A stretch of DNA of 64,000 nucleotides from Pyrenochaeta sp. MPI-SDFR-AT-0127 (Eukaryota > Ascomycota > Dothideomycetes > Pleosporales > Cucurbitariaceae). The stretch's first letter is position 1. Each line of letters starts with the position of its first letter. Shown here piece by piece: positions 46,630 to 57,864 of the stretch. The notes under the pieces are model-generated. The model was given only the letters and a program-made list of their open reading frames with translations, had not been told where the DNA came from and ran no database searches. The translations under genes were made by a program, and so were the position numbers. The stretch covers positions 1-64,000 of the forward strand of contig JAGTJM010000075.1 in assembly GCA_020747015.1 (NCBI GenBank), written 5' to 3'.

Positions 46630-48048
46630 ATGGCTCATAGGAAGCGGAACAATGAAAATGCGGCTCTAGAGGTGTCAAAACCTCCTACTAAACGTCAGCG
46701 CAAAGCCCCTCAGGTCTTCGAGAAAGGTGTTAATCCGCCACCGTTGACGCCGCCGTCAACTATAAGGCGTCAGCCGCGTATACAGTACCAATCTTCGCAG
46801 CAGAATAATCGTAACAGCGGTCGTGGCAACGCGTCAAGCCAGCCAGCTAGGACATCTACAGCACCTCGGGCATCACCCAGCCCGCTCTTCGAGCCGAGCC
46901 AGCTCGCGATTGACGCACAAACTGATGATATTTTGGATATAGCGGAGGACGACGATGTAGAGGAGGAGGACGATCCTGTGCCGGAGGACGCTGGAGAGAC
47001 TGCCGCTGCCGCTGCCACTGTTGTTAGTGACGCTGCTGGTGTAGTGGGGGAGAACTCACCTATTGCTGCTACTGGTCACGAGCCAGCAGCCGCATCGCCA
47101 GAAGAGTTTTCTGAGGAGCCAAAACTGCACATCCGATGGCGCGCTTGCTGGGGCGATATGGAGAAGAATACTATACCCAGCGCTTCTAACTCTGCGCGTA
47201 ACAAGGAGCTGTATACTGTGAGAGAAGAGAGGTTGTGGCGATGGGCGGATGAGGTAGTTGAGAGTCAGAAGCCGCGAGGTGCAAAAATTGAGTCCTTGAC
47301 AGCGACGCTATACTATAGCCGCCAAGCCAAGCGCGATAGGTGTACTAAATCAATTCGAAGACGCTGTATAACTGCTGATGATGGGTTTGAGTTAGGAAAC
47401 TGGGGAGAGTTGCTCGCGCTGGCGGAGGAAATAGATAAAGAGAGTACTGAGGTGTTGAACTGCGACTTTGACTTGGTTTTGCGTGAGCAGCAGCCGGCTG
47501 GCGCACCTCAGCCGGCATTGCAGCTAGTTGGTAGAGCGGCTGCTCGTAGTCGGCCAGGCATAGTTACAGCCATTCAAGAAGATGGACTTGCTGGTGTTGT
47601 TGCAGCTGAGCGCGCCGCCACTGGCGTAGCTATGGGCATAAGAGACTACTGGAGATGCCATGAAGAATGCTGTAGTAATTACGGCTTCACATGCTGGATG
47701 CAGCGTACTGCTGGACGCCTTCCTCGCTTTGAAGATCACTACAAAGTCAGCGGTAGGATAGTTGCAAACTGGGCTCAGGCGGTGGAGCGTGAAGACTGTA
47801 CTATTAAGGAGCCGGCTGATGAGATTCGACTATCCATTATGATGGCGAGAGACCGCGCTGATGCAGAGAAGAAGCGTGCGAAGAGAAGGACTTCACCAGC
47901 GTCTTCGAACTCAAGCCTTGAAGGTCTTGCAAAAGCAGTCCTTATCAATACTCTTGCGCAGCAGGCTCAGCAGAAACACTACTGTGGTGGAGGAAGTAGA
48001 GACGAAGGTTCACTACAGTCACGACCATACTGGAAACTTTCCAGTATG
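46630..48048 (+). pseudogene. partner gene of the helicase, unknown function, 3' end cut by hAT-A
   Basis: The start at 46630 (MAHRKRNNENAALEV) is chosen over an in-frame ATG at 46585 because a basic nuclear-signal-like segment (KPPTKRQRKAPQ) follows it. Residues ~95-140 are strongly acidic (DDDVEEEDDPVPEDAG). The central ~250 residues form a conserved-looking domain (HIRWRACWGDMEKN, LYYSRQAKRDRCTKSIRRRC, CHEECCSNYGFTCW) with clustered cysteines but no family I know. The C-terminus (RDRADAEKKRAKRR and on) is basic. The native frame ends at base 48048, where the terminal repeat of hAT-A starts; 19 element-encoded codons follow to a stop at 48105. The arrangement head-to-head with a helicase suggests a joint function in DNA handling; this is inference. 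Confidence 0.6.
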
Positions 48049-50033
48049 CAACAAGCAAGTAACTTGCAAGCCTTGCTTGCTTTACTTGGCTTGGCACCAA
48101 GTTAAGCAAGTCAAGTTCATCTACATAAAAATATCAAGCAAGTCAAGTTTAACTAGAAAACTTGCTTGGTAAACTTGAATAACTTGGGTAACCTTATAAG
48201 ATTTTTGTTGTTGCAGGAAAATAAAATTGTGATAGGATTTTTGGTGTTGCAGTAGGTGGGCCTATGCTTACGGTACGGTACGTAGTCAGCTTACGCGCCC
48301 TAACACATAGTGTTAACACTTACTACCTACTTCTGCACCTATTGCTATATCAGCGTGTATTATCACAGTCTTTTTAAGCTATTGTTTTTATTATTGTTTT
48401 TTTGCTGCCTTCTATGCCTGTTCAACGAGCCGCTAGAGGTACTAAACGTAGCGCAGGACTTGCTGAACAGCCCGCCAAACGCGTGCGCGTCACCCGCGGT
48501 ACAGGCACTAATACGCAGCCGTTAGAGCTAGCTGATACTCAGCAAAGCTCGTCGATAATATCAGCACCTAAGCTACCACAGCGGCAATCACCGCGCAAAG
48601 CCCTGGCCGACGCAGCGTCCCAGGCCACCGAACAGCACCCTTTCGAGAGCCAGTTGCTGCTTAACGCCGTGCCTAACGAGGCTATCGTACCGCCTATCGA
48701 GGGTTCCAACGCTGCCACGGTAGCCAGCGCCGCCGACGATAATCGCGAGGTTGATAGCTCGTTTGATGAGCGTTTCCTCGACAACTTTGACGGCATTGAT
48801 TGGAGTCGATTGTCGCGCTTTTGCAAGCCTCTGCGCTCACAGAAGCGCCAAAAAAGCTGGATATACAACCATGGATATCGAGTTGCGCTGCGCAGTAACA
48901 CTGATGAGATCTACTTTATCTGCAAGTTCTGCCATCAGCGTCGCTCACACGATGGTATCCTTAAGGTTACGCGGTCAACTACATCTGCGATTACTCACCT
49001 AAAGCAACCGAAAGCAGGCCACAACTTTGCAAAAAGCGGCTTACAAGCAGCAACAAAGCGAGCATTTGGCCAGCGATCGCTTGCGATGGTGACTGGATCT
49101 GGTGTAGCAATCAGCCAGGAGCTAGTTAATGAGCTAGGCAACTTCGACGTACAGGCCTTCCGCTACGCAGCTGTTACGTGGCTTATTGAGAACAACCACC
49201 CTCTCTACGAGCTTGAAACACCTGCTTTCCGATCGATGATTGGCTTCGCAAGCCCTGAAGCAGAGAGTGCGTTGTGGACGAGCGCTAACAGCGTTAAGGC
49301 GTATGCAATACGGCTATATGAGTTCATGTTACCCCTGGTTGTTACTGCGCTATCTAAAGCTATTAGCAAAATCCATATAAGCTTTGACGGGTGGACGACA
49401 AAGGGAGGCAAGCGGGGCTTCTTTGGGATTGTTGCGCACTACGCCGACGCATCAGGGACGGTTTTCGACATGCCTATCGCGCTGCCGCAGTTAACAGGCG
49501 CCCATACTGGGGAACGGATTGCTGAGGTTGTTGGTCAAACGTTGCAGAAGTTTGGGATATCGCCGCTAAGGCTTGGTTGTTTCGTCCTTGATAACGCGTA
49601 CGCCAACGACACAGCTGTTACCTATCTGGCTGGGCAGTACGGGTTTACTGCAGCTTACCAGCGCCTACGCTGTGGCCCTCACACGCTTAACCTCATCGGC
49701 CAGGCCATTATATTTGGTAAGAATCCAGATTCGTACGATAATGACGCAGCGGAGCGCGCAGAGGAAGAGGAATCGATGACGAATTGGCGCAAGGATGGCC
49801 CGTTAGGCGTACTTGTCGAGGTGATTAACTATATCAAAACGCCCCAACAGTACGATCTGTTCAACCGTTTCCAGCTCCTTGCTAACGCCGAGCTCCCCAC
49901 AAACAATCAGAAGGCGATATTAGAGCCAATTAAGCCTGTTGTTACGCGTTGGAACTCATTCTATAGCTGCTTTGAGCGGGCCATTGAACTACAGCACGCT
50001 GTGAGCAATTACGCCAACTACCACATCCAGCAC

Positions 50034-52796
50034 CATACATGGGCAAACTGATATCGATATTTCGCCTTATATCGATGGTTCCCTTAAACCGATATCGATC
50101 GATATCAGTTTTAAAAGCTTGGCATTCCCACACCCAGAAATTCTCTGCAAACACCTGTTTTCTAGTACTATTATATCACGGTATATTATCACAGCCTACG
50201 ACTGCCTACACTAGTATATCACTGCTACACTAGTGTATTACTGCTTAGTCTACTCCGTAGTATATAGAGATAGCTAGATACCTTCGTTACTCAATTAACT
50301 CAGCCCTCACATCTATCATCCACATGTGCAATCTCTTGCACTCCAATATATTACCATTACTATTACATCATGTCGTCCTCTATCTCATCCAATATCGCTC
50401 CATCTAGCTCTGCTAGCCGTATAGATCTCGAATACCCTCCCGGCTTCTGGGATATCATGACCCGCGGCCGCAATGAGGATCTATCCCCCAAACCTAGTCA
50501 GAAGCGAAAAACCTCAGGTCCCTCAGTATTTAGATGTCGATTTCACGCAGCATGGGGACCACAGATCCCTAAAAGTAACGCCATAACTCACTATCGCAAT
50601 CACCATCAATCTAAGTCATCTATGCTATCTCAACAGCGTTTAAACGACTCAAATACATCGTTATCACAACATCTTCTGCCCTCCATCTCGCCCCTACGCC
50701 GTACATTCAATCGGGATGCCTACAAGGAAGCACTGATTGGCCTAATTACTAGACGCCGGGTAGCATTTACCTGTGTTGAGTGGCCAGAGATGCAAGCTCT
50801 ACTTCTGGCCGCGAATCCTGAGTGTAGCGATTATCTCATTAAGTCCCGACGATCTCTCGTACGCCTCATGGCCGCTAATTATGTTCTATACCGAGATCAG
50901 CTTCGAGATATCCTTAAGCTAGCTAATAGCCCGATACACCTACAAACAGATATCTGGACATCACCAAATCGCAAGGGATTACTTGCTATCTGTGCACAAT
51001 GGGTCAATCATGACTATAAGCTTCAAAAGGCCTTATTAGGTCTAATTGAGTTACCCGGAGATCACTCTGGGGCATCTCAAGCAGACCTACTTTATGGGGT
51101 TCTCAAACAGTACGACATCACGTCAAACGTTGGCTGGCACACATGCGATAACGCGACGTCGAACGATACTTGCCTGGAATCTTTAGCATCCCGATTACTT
51201 GAAGAGCACCAGGTTAATTTACCACGTTTTCTAGTAACCTAGCTAATCCCATATAGGTAAAATTTGATCCTAAACGACGCCGCGTACGATGCCTTGCCCA
51301 TATCATCAATCTTTCGCTTCAAGCCTTCCTTCTCGCGTCTTCCAAACAAGCTCTTATCGCTGCGCTACAGATAGTGGAGGAGGTCGATGGGGAAGAACTT
51401 TTTACTAAGTTTTCCCTAACGTTAAGTTCTAATGGATCGATAGACGAGGCTGGCGGCCGAAAGACCTGGAGAGCAACACTGAAAACTGGCACTCAACGTC
51501 AAGAATTTTCTGGTATAGGCCGATTACCCGCACCCGAACAGCTTCATGATCCGGGTATCCGGCTACATCGTTCATCACAACGCGATAAGGACTGGATGAT
51601 TGCTGTAGGTCTACAGCTAGGAATCGACAACATGACACGGTGGTCATCGTGGTATATGTTTATTGATAAAGCACTGCGGAAACAGAGTGCAATTAAGGTC
51701 TTTATGGTTGATCACAATCACGAGCTTGATGGTATTAAGCTCACTACTGAGGATTGGGATATTCTTAGTAAAATACGCAAGTTTTTACAACCGTTCGCAG
51801 GTGCGACTCTGTATGCACAGACGGACAAGTCATCTATCGGACAGAGTCTTGAATTAATGGACGTTCTCCTCCATCACTACGAACAACAGAAGGTGAAGTA
51901 GATATCTTATTACATATCTTTACTAATAAATAACTAGAAGCTGTACGAAGCACCAGATACTTATGATAATCGGATGCTCCACGCCATCGAGATGGGTTGG
52001 TTTATCCTTAATAAGTATTACGCCCTCACAGACGACGCGCCTGTATACGCTGCGGCCCTCCTTCTCGATCCCTCAAAGCGGTCCACCTACATTAAGAAGA
52101 ACTGGTTACAAGAGTGGGTGGATCCAGCAATTGCGCAAGCTAATACAATTTGGGAGGAGGATTATAAAATAATCTCAATCCCTATTTCAGAGGAAGCTCC
52201 ACTGCCAAAGCGTCAACGGCGTGACTCAAATGCGCTCGATCGCCTACGCCGCGAGTTAGCCGTGATAGCAGAGACTGCAGACGACGATGATTTTAAAGTC
52301 TTTATTGAGGCTTCGCCTATACAAATACCCTGTACGCCTCTAGAATGGTGGTGTCATGAGGATCAGAGACGTCGATATCCGAGGCTCCATTGTATGGCTA
52401 TTGCGATACTCTCGATCCCTGCGGAATCTGCAGAGGCAGAGAGGGTGTTTTCAGGTGCGAGAAGGACCTGTACATGGGATCGACTCAGGCTGTCGTGTGC
52501 TAATATCGAGAAAATTGAGTGTATAGGTAGTTGGCTTCATCAGGGATTAATTACGCCGTCATCTGAGTCTGGAATGGGTTTTCCGCTTGAACCAGACGAC
52601 GATGAAGCTATTCAGGGCTTTACTGATGAGATAATTGAGGAGATAAGGTGGTTTAAGGACTGTTAGCTAGCTAATTAATGTATAAAGCTTATATCGATAT
52701 CGATGATAATATCGATATCGATATTTTCAGTTTGCCTTATATCGATATCGATATAAAACCCTAAAAAAAATATCGATATCGGTTTGCCCATGTATG
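50034..52796 (+). mobile_element. hAT-B2 transposon, apparently complete
   Basis: 2,763 bp. Perfect 15-bp inverted ends CATACATGGGCAAAC, followed on both sides by GATATCGATAT-rich subterminal DNA. TCCAGCAC is duplicated at 50026-50033 and 52797-52804. It encodes an uninterrupted spliced transposase. Perfect ends, perfect duplication and intact gene point to a very recent insertion. Confidence 0.95.
50370..52666 (+). CDS. hAT-B2 transposase, intact
   Basis: Exons 50370-51212, 51257-51892 and 51938-52666, with introns of 44 nt (GTTAAT...CATATAG) and 45 nt (GTGAAG...AACTAG), both between codons. The product is 735 residues. The N-terminal ~100 residues have a Cys/His segment ending HYRNHHQ, a short BED-like finger. 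The RNase H-like core shows LQTDIWTSPN and TCDNATSND; RVRCLAHIINLSLQAF follows the first intron; the C-terminus has EWWCHEDQRRRYPRL and SAEAERVFSGARRT, the hAT dimerisation region. It catalyses cut-and-paste transposition with 8-bp duplications. All exons are open, so it is probably functional and may also mobilise hAT-B1 and the deleted copy at 26319-27349, whose ends are alike. Confidence 0.88.
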
Positions 52797-53949
52797 TCCA
52801 GCACACGCGCAATCTCGACGATATCGCTAAGAGGCGCGGCAATAGGGTTCCTGACGTACCAAAGTGGATGCGGTCAGACGGCCTTACAGCCGCAGATTGG
52901 GCGGTGATATCGGAGTATACAGAGGTGTTGAAACCACTTAAGCAGGCCACTAAACAGCTTGAAGGGCGCGGTAAATCAGGTCAATTTGGCGCCCTATACT
53001 CAGTAATACCGGTGTTCGAAACGCTACTACACGAGCTTGAGCAGCGGGTTAAACTATATAATCACGTCAACTACGAACAGATCAACGCTCCTGAGGATCA
53101 TCTACCCATCAACCTCCGCGCCGCCTGGGCTAAAGCCAACACCTACTACTCTAAGCTTGATAGCTCACCATTTTACTACGCCGCAACAATACTCCATCCG
53201 TACTACAAACGCTATTGCGATCGCAGCTGGCGCTCAAAGCCAGAGTGGTTACACGCTAACAACGTAGCTTTTCAGCAGCTTTGGCAACAATACAAGCCAA
53301 CTAACGCTGTACAAACTACTCCTAGGCCACTGCAAAGCGCGCTCGAGGACGCTATCGCCGCGATAGCTGACGCCGACGATAGCAGCGACGACGAGGATAT
53401 CGACGAGTTCCAACGCTGGAAGAAGCTTGAGCCAAAATGGACGCGCGAGCAGTTCACTCAAGGCTGTGATCCTACCCGTTACTGGATTGAACTACAACCA
53501 AAGTATCCCAACTTAGCTAGGCTGGCGTTTGACGTTCTAACGATACCTGCTAGCAGCTGCGAGTGCGAGAGATTGTTCAGCGAGCTCGGTGATCTATTAG
53601 AGCCAAAGAGACGCAAAATAGGAGCTCAATTACTGGCTACACTGCAGTGCATTCGAGCTTGGACACGCGCTGGATTCGAACGTCCAACTCCAGGGATCGT
53701 CGAGAAGCTAGAGGCAACGCGTTCTGAGACGCTGCTGGAGGGAGAGTATGATCTGTGCAACTGGGAGGCGCTCCCGCAGTAATCTGCATGTATGTTAACT
53801 ATAATAATTACCCAAGTTACCCAAGTTATGGAAGTTTGCCAACCAAGTTGTGCTAAGATCGCTTCCAAGTCAAGCAAGTTTCGTTACTACCGCAAAATCG
53901 TCCCAAGCAAGTCAAGTTGAGCCTCAAAACTTGCTTAACTTGCTTGTTG

Positions 53950-56900
53950 CGAACTCTGATCGCCGCACGTTCCTGCATAAAGCCACGGAAAGGTGCAATG
54001 CCTGTGCCAGCGGCAACGCATATAATCGGGGTGATTTCTGGTTCAGTAGGTAAATTGAAGCCAGTATGTGCCTTATGAACAGCAATTTGCACGGTGTCGC
54101 CTTCTGAGAGCGATGAAAGGTACGAAGACGCGACGCCTTGATACAGCCCTTGTCCAGAAAAGGAGGGCTCATGGAGGATAGAATAGGTGACCGTGGCGTG
54201 ATTTGAGATTTCCATTGGTGAAGATGAGATGGAGCTTTGCAAGTCAGCAGGTGGATCGTGATATTCGCCACGGGTACTTACTACTGTCGAACACGCATAG
54301 GTAGCATCATCGACAAAAACGTGGCGAAAGACGGATCAATGTTTGGAAAGCGCTCTAGCAAGTCGAGTACAGAGATGCGTTTCGCACTGATCTCATCGAC
54401 GAAACCCTGGTTTGCAAGACTTGTCAAAGTCGACTCCGTCTCATAATCCTTTGCCGATGCGGCAAGGATGAGCAGGTTCTGGTTGTTTGGTAAGCATTGA
54501 CACAAACGGAATTCTTGTTAAAACTCACTCCCTTGGTAGCTGGCTGCGAGAGCTCAACATATGAGCTAAGAATGTCATGCGCAGCAACTGAAGCGTTGGT
54601 AGGAAAAGTGATCGGACCGTCAGCGCTAATGTCGAGTTGCGCGTCCCATGGCAAACGAAAACGTCTCAGGACGCGGTGCACATTTTCCCTTGGATTGAAA
54701 GGGAGGACGACAAGGTAGTCGCCTGGCTTATATGTCATATCTTCTGGCAAGCGAATCTCGAGATGCTTTTTCATATACTTGCTTTCACAGTCTTTTGTGA
54801 GAAGCTCTGTGTGTGACAACAACACCTGCCTTCACCTTTTGGCGGAGGGTGGAGACTCGAGTCGCTGATATGGTGACTTTCAGACCGTGGGTGTCATTCT
54901 TGGGCTCTGGTTTGCTGTCGTATCGTGTTGCCATAGCGGGCCAAAAGACGTCATCCGCCCAGGTCTCAAAATCGGTAACGACTCGACCTGTGGAAACATC
55001 AGAGAGACCTAATGCTGCCACTTGCTTGGCTCCTAACGCGGTTAGTTTGGTGTCCAGTAATTTCGGAATGCGATGGAATGTTTGTGTCCACTCCCGGTTT
55101 CCACAACCGAAGGCTGAATACGACACGCCATTCAGTGGCTGAGAGCTTTTTTCTAAGCCTTCCATCCACTTAACGAAATTTCTAGCGTTGTCTGGTGGTT
55201 GTCCTTCGTATGACGCTGTGATGATTAGTACCGGTTGTTCTGTGGGTAAGGCGCCGTTTGCGCTGTCAAGGCAGTCGATCTTTGTAATCCTGAAACCATG
55301 GGAGGCGGCAGCGGTCGCGAGGCGCTGCGACAATGATTCGCATGTTCCACTGTCCGAACCATATAGGACTGTCAGTGGTATCTTGTTACCCTGTTCAGAA
55401 CCGCTTGTGGCTGTGAAAGGCGTCTCCCCTTTGAGAATAGACTGCCCAGCAAGTCGATGCTGTAAGGACGTAGGATCTAGGCCTTGTCGTAATATTGCGC
55501 GCATATGCATGTCCTTTGGCTTGATTGTCAATGTTTGCTTGAAGCGTAAGCTATAGTCAGGGTCTAAGACAAAGTTGAATGTTTGCAATAGCATAGCCAG
55601 GACCAGCAATGACTCTTGCCAGGCGAATGGCCGCCCAATACAGGCACGCATGCCATTGCCAAACGGTTTCCAACAATTTGGAAACTCTTTGGCGATCCGC
55701 TCAAAAGGCTCGTCAAGCATACGTTCTGGCCTGAACTCGTTTGAATCGGCTCCAAAGACCTTCGGGTCCAGGTGCGATGAGGCGAGCAGATTCAAGATAA
55801 TCTCGCCTGCTTTGACAGGGTATCGTCCACCGAGGGTCGTATCCTCAAAGGCTGCGACGGTGAAGAGTGGGATTGTGGCATTCAGGCGCAAAGTCTCGCG
55901 AAGAACAGCGCTGATGTAAGGCAATCTGGTCATGTGCTCGACTTTGATTGCCCCACGACCGCAAACCTCGTCAACCTCCTTCTGAGCTCTTCGCATGGCC
56001 TCAGGGTGCTTCAAGAGCTCGTAAAATACGAAAGAAAGTAGTCCAGAGGTGGTCTCGTGTCCAGCAACGAGGAAAGTTATGAGGTTGTCCATTATACTCT
56101 CATCTGTCATCTTCTTTCCTGTCTTGGAGTCAATGCGTTTCATCATGGCCGATAAGAGGTCATGTCGATCGTTTTGGCCCGCTTGCCGTGTTTTTAAGAC
56201 TTCCCGAGCTGTGTCTCTCATGACCCTGATATCAGCCTCGTACTTCTGGTCTTTGTTGTAAAAGAACATAGATGGCAAAGGTAGACGACGCGGTTTCGCA
56301 CCAGCCTCAGTCAGGAAGTCACCCATTGCTTCAACAAAAGGGTGCAGTTCTGGTGAATAAAAGCTATTGAATCGATATCCCATGGAGCAGACTGCCAACG
56401 TGTCCAGTGTCAGCCGCGTAAAGTCGTCCGTCACTGGTATTGCAGTATCTGGCCCTTGACGTGCCCACTTGAGAGTCAATTGGGACGCGATGTCATGCAT
56501 ATCATCGAACATTCCTTGGATCGAGAGAGGTCCAAAGGTGGGCATCAGGATACGATGCGCAATTCCCCAGTTTTCTTCGCCCAGCTCCGCTGTGAAGAGT
56601 CCATCGTGGACGCCTTCGCGGATATTATTCAAAGCCGAGTTGATTGACTTCTTGAAACGCTTTTCGTTGCACGTCTCGTTGACTAAAGCCTGAGTAGACA
56701 CTACGACCAAGGTTCTTCCCGGAAAGCGCAATCGATATATTTCTCCTATAACACTGGTCAATTTAGCTGGTGGTAAGATGATAAACCGAAAGGTACGCTT
56801 TACCATACTGGTCCGCCAATGCTTTCATCGACCCAAGGGGAAATTCGGAGTCTATCGACACAATGTGTCCGATATATGGATATCGTTTGGGCTCGGGAAT

Positions 56901-56966
56901 CGCGATTTCTGCATCTTCAATGTGTGATGGCGTTCTGCCCTCATCGCTACACTGGAAAATATCCAT
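53950..56966 (-). pseudogene. CYP505-type P450-reductase fusion, frameshifted and 3'-truncated
   Basis: Exons 56804-56966, 54529-56745, 54282-54478 and 53950-54234; introns of 58, 50 and 47 nt keep frame. The start at 56966 opens MDIFQCSDEG; upstream codons in frame lack support. The P450 part has AGHETTSG (I helix), ETLR and the haem loop FGNGMRACIG. The reductase part has an FMN domain (VLYGSDSGTCESLSQ), an FAD domain (LPEDMTYKPGDYLVVLP) and the start of the NADPH site (AAGTGIAPFRGFMQER). CYP505 enzymes (P450foxy/BM3 type) hydroxylate fatty acids without a separate reductase. One base too many near 54800-54812 shifts the frame between GVVV and the FAD domain. The last ~120 residues expected for the NADPH domain are gone: hAT-A begins directly after QERAAIRV. 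Not functional as it stands. Confidence 0.85.
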
Positions 56967-57197
56967 GGCTAGGAAAAGATGTTCAAGCTTGGACCATAGA
57001 CGTAGACAGGTGTCAGAGGAGGGAAGTAGACGAAGAATGAATAGGCGCAAAGCAGTCAGATGGATTCGTGATTTCCAGACTGATCAAACCTGAGGCGAAG
57101 AGTCTGAGCCAAGCAATTTTCCAATGCAGTTCTTCAACTTGAGCCTCCGAGGCTCCTAAGACTTAACCATTCCGCCTCCAAAGTGTTTGCCTCGGTA

Positions 57198-57672
57198 CAG
57201 TCACTTGAATAAAGTTTCTTCCGCCAAGTTTTTTCCCCACCAACCTACACTAAAAAGTTAGTAATTATAAGATAACCCTAACTCTTTAAATTTTCATTAA
57301 AATATATTAAAATTGAAAAGTAAAACAGATAATATCTTATTATTTTATTAAAAATTATAAACATTAGAATATATACTTATAAGTATAGTATGCATAGTCA
57401 TTTCTAGAAAAAAGGTAGAAAAAAGTAGAAAAGGTCGCTTTTTACATACAAATTCGAGGAAAATTAATCTTTCTTATCTTTAAATATATATTATATAGTA
57501 AAAGAATTTTATTTTTAATTTTACTCTTAACTAAACTACAGTTTTAGTAAAGTTTTATAGATATTATTACTTTTAAAAGGGTTAAACATGTAGATAGCGA
57601 GTAATATTAGTATGAAAAGTGGTAGTTTTGGTGTAAAATCGCTTAGCGGAAGAAACTTTTTTCATGTGACTG
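57198..57672. mobile_element. 475-bp AT-rich MITE with TA duplication
   Basis: Ends are inverted repeats starting CAGTCAC[T/A]TGAA and including AAAGTTTCTTCCGC. TA lies on both sides (57196-57197, 57673-57674), a Tc1/mariner or pogo-type target. The interior is very AT-rich with no coding capacity. The same 14-mer AAAGTTTCTTCCGC appears at 63903-63916, near the window end. Confidence 0.82.
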
Positions 57673-57696
57673 TACTTGGCCAACCTCGGTCATTTG

Positions 57697-57856
57697 CAGA
57701 CTTGCCAACAATCAATTAAGTGGGGCTACGAGGTGAAGATTGACTTGATTGATTACCAATTTAGGCTAGATAATTCCCTACATAGGCTTAGATCCTACTC
57801 TATTGGGTTAGCGGCGATTTTTGGAGAGCAGATTGAATTGATTGTTGGCAAGTCTG
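57697..57856. mobile_element. 160-bp hAT-type MITE with 8-bp target duplication
   Basis: Inverted ends CAGACTTGCCAACAATCAAT, with GTCATTTG at 57689-57696 and 57857-57864. The CAG start and 8-bp duplication assign it to hAT elements. It encodes nothing and needs a transposase from elsewhere. It lies only 24 bases from the TA-flanked MITE. Confidence 0.85.
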
Positions 57857-57864
57857 GTCATTTG

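Larger units (their letters stand above)
48414..53782 (+). pseudogene. hAT-A transposase, intact except for the hAT-B2 insertion
   Basis: Coding blocks 48414-50033 and 52805-53782. The first has a disordered basic leader, a BED finger (YFICKFCHQRRSHDG, ending THLKQPKAGH), SFDGWTTKGGKRGF, FVLDNAYANDTAV and RCGPHTLNL. The second has ADWAVISEYTEVLKPL, an acidic loop, and the dimerisation domain (SSCECERLFSELGDLLEPKR). The break falls on a codon boundary; the second block resumes in phase after the duplicated TCCAGCAC. So loss of hAT-B2 with one duplicate would leave a single open frame of about 865 residues. No stop or RIP change was noticed. This is a young copy inactivated only by the insertion. 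Confidence 0.88.
48049..53949 (+). mobile_element. hAT-A transposon, carrying hAT-B2 inside
   Basis: Ends are imperfect inverted repeats starting CAACAAGCAAGT, with many CAAGTCAAG / ACTTGCTTG words in both subterminal regions (48049-48180, 53810-53949). Without hAT-B2 it is ~3.13 kb. The 8 bases outside (CCAGTATG left, CGAACTCT right) do not match. The left flank belongs to the helicase-partner gene and the right flank to the CYP505 gene, so the two sides were not contiguous before insertion. Confidence 0.82.
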
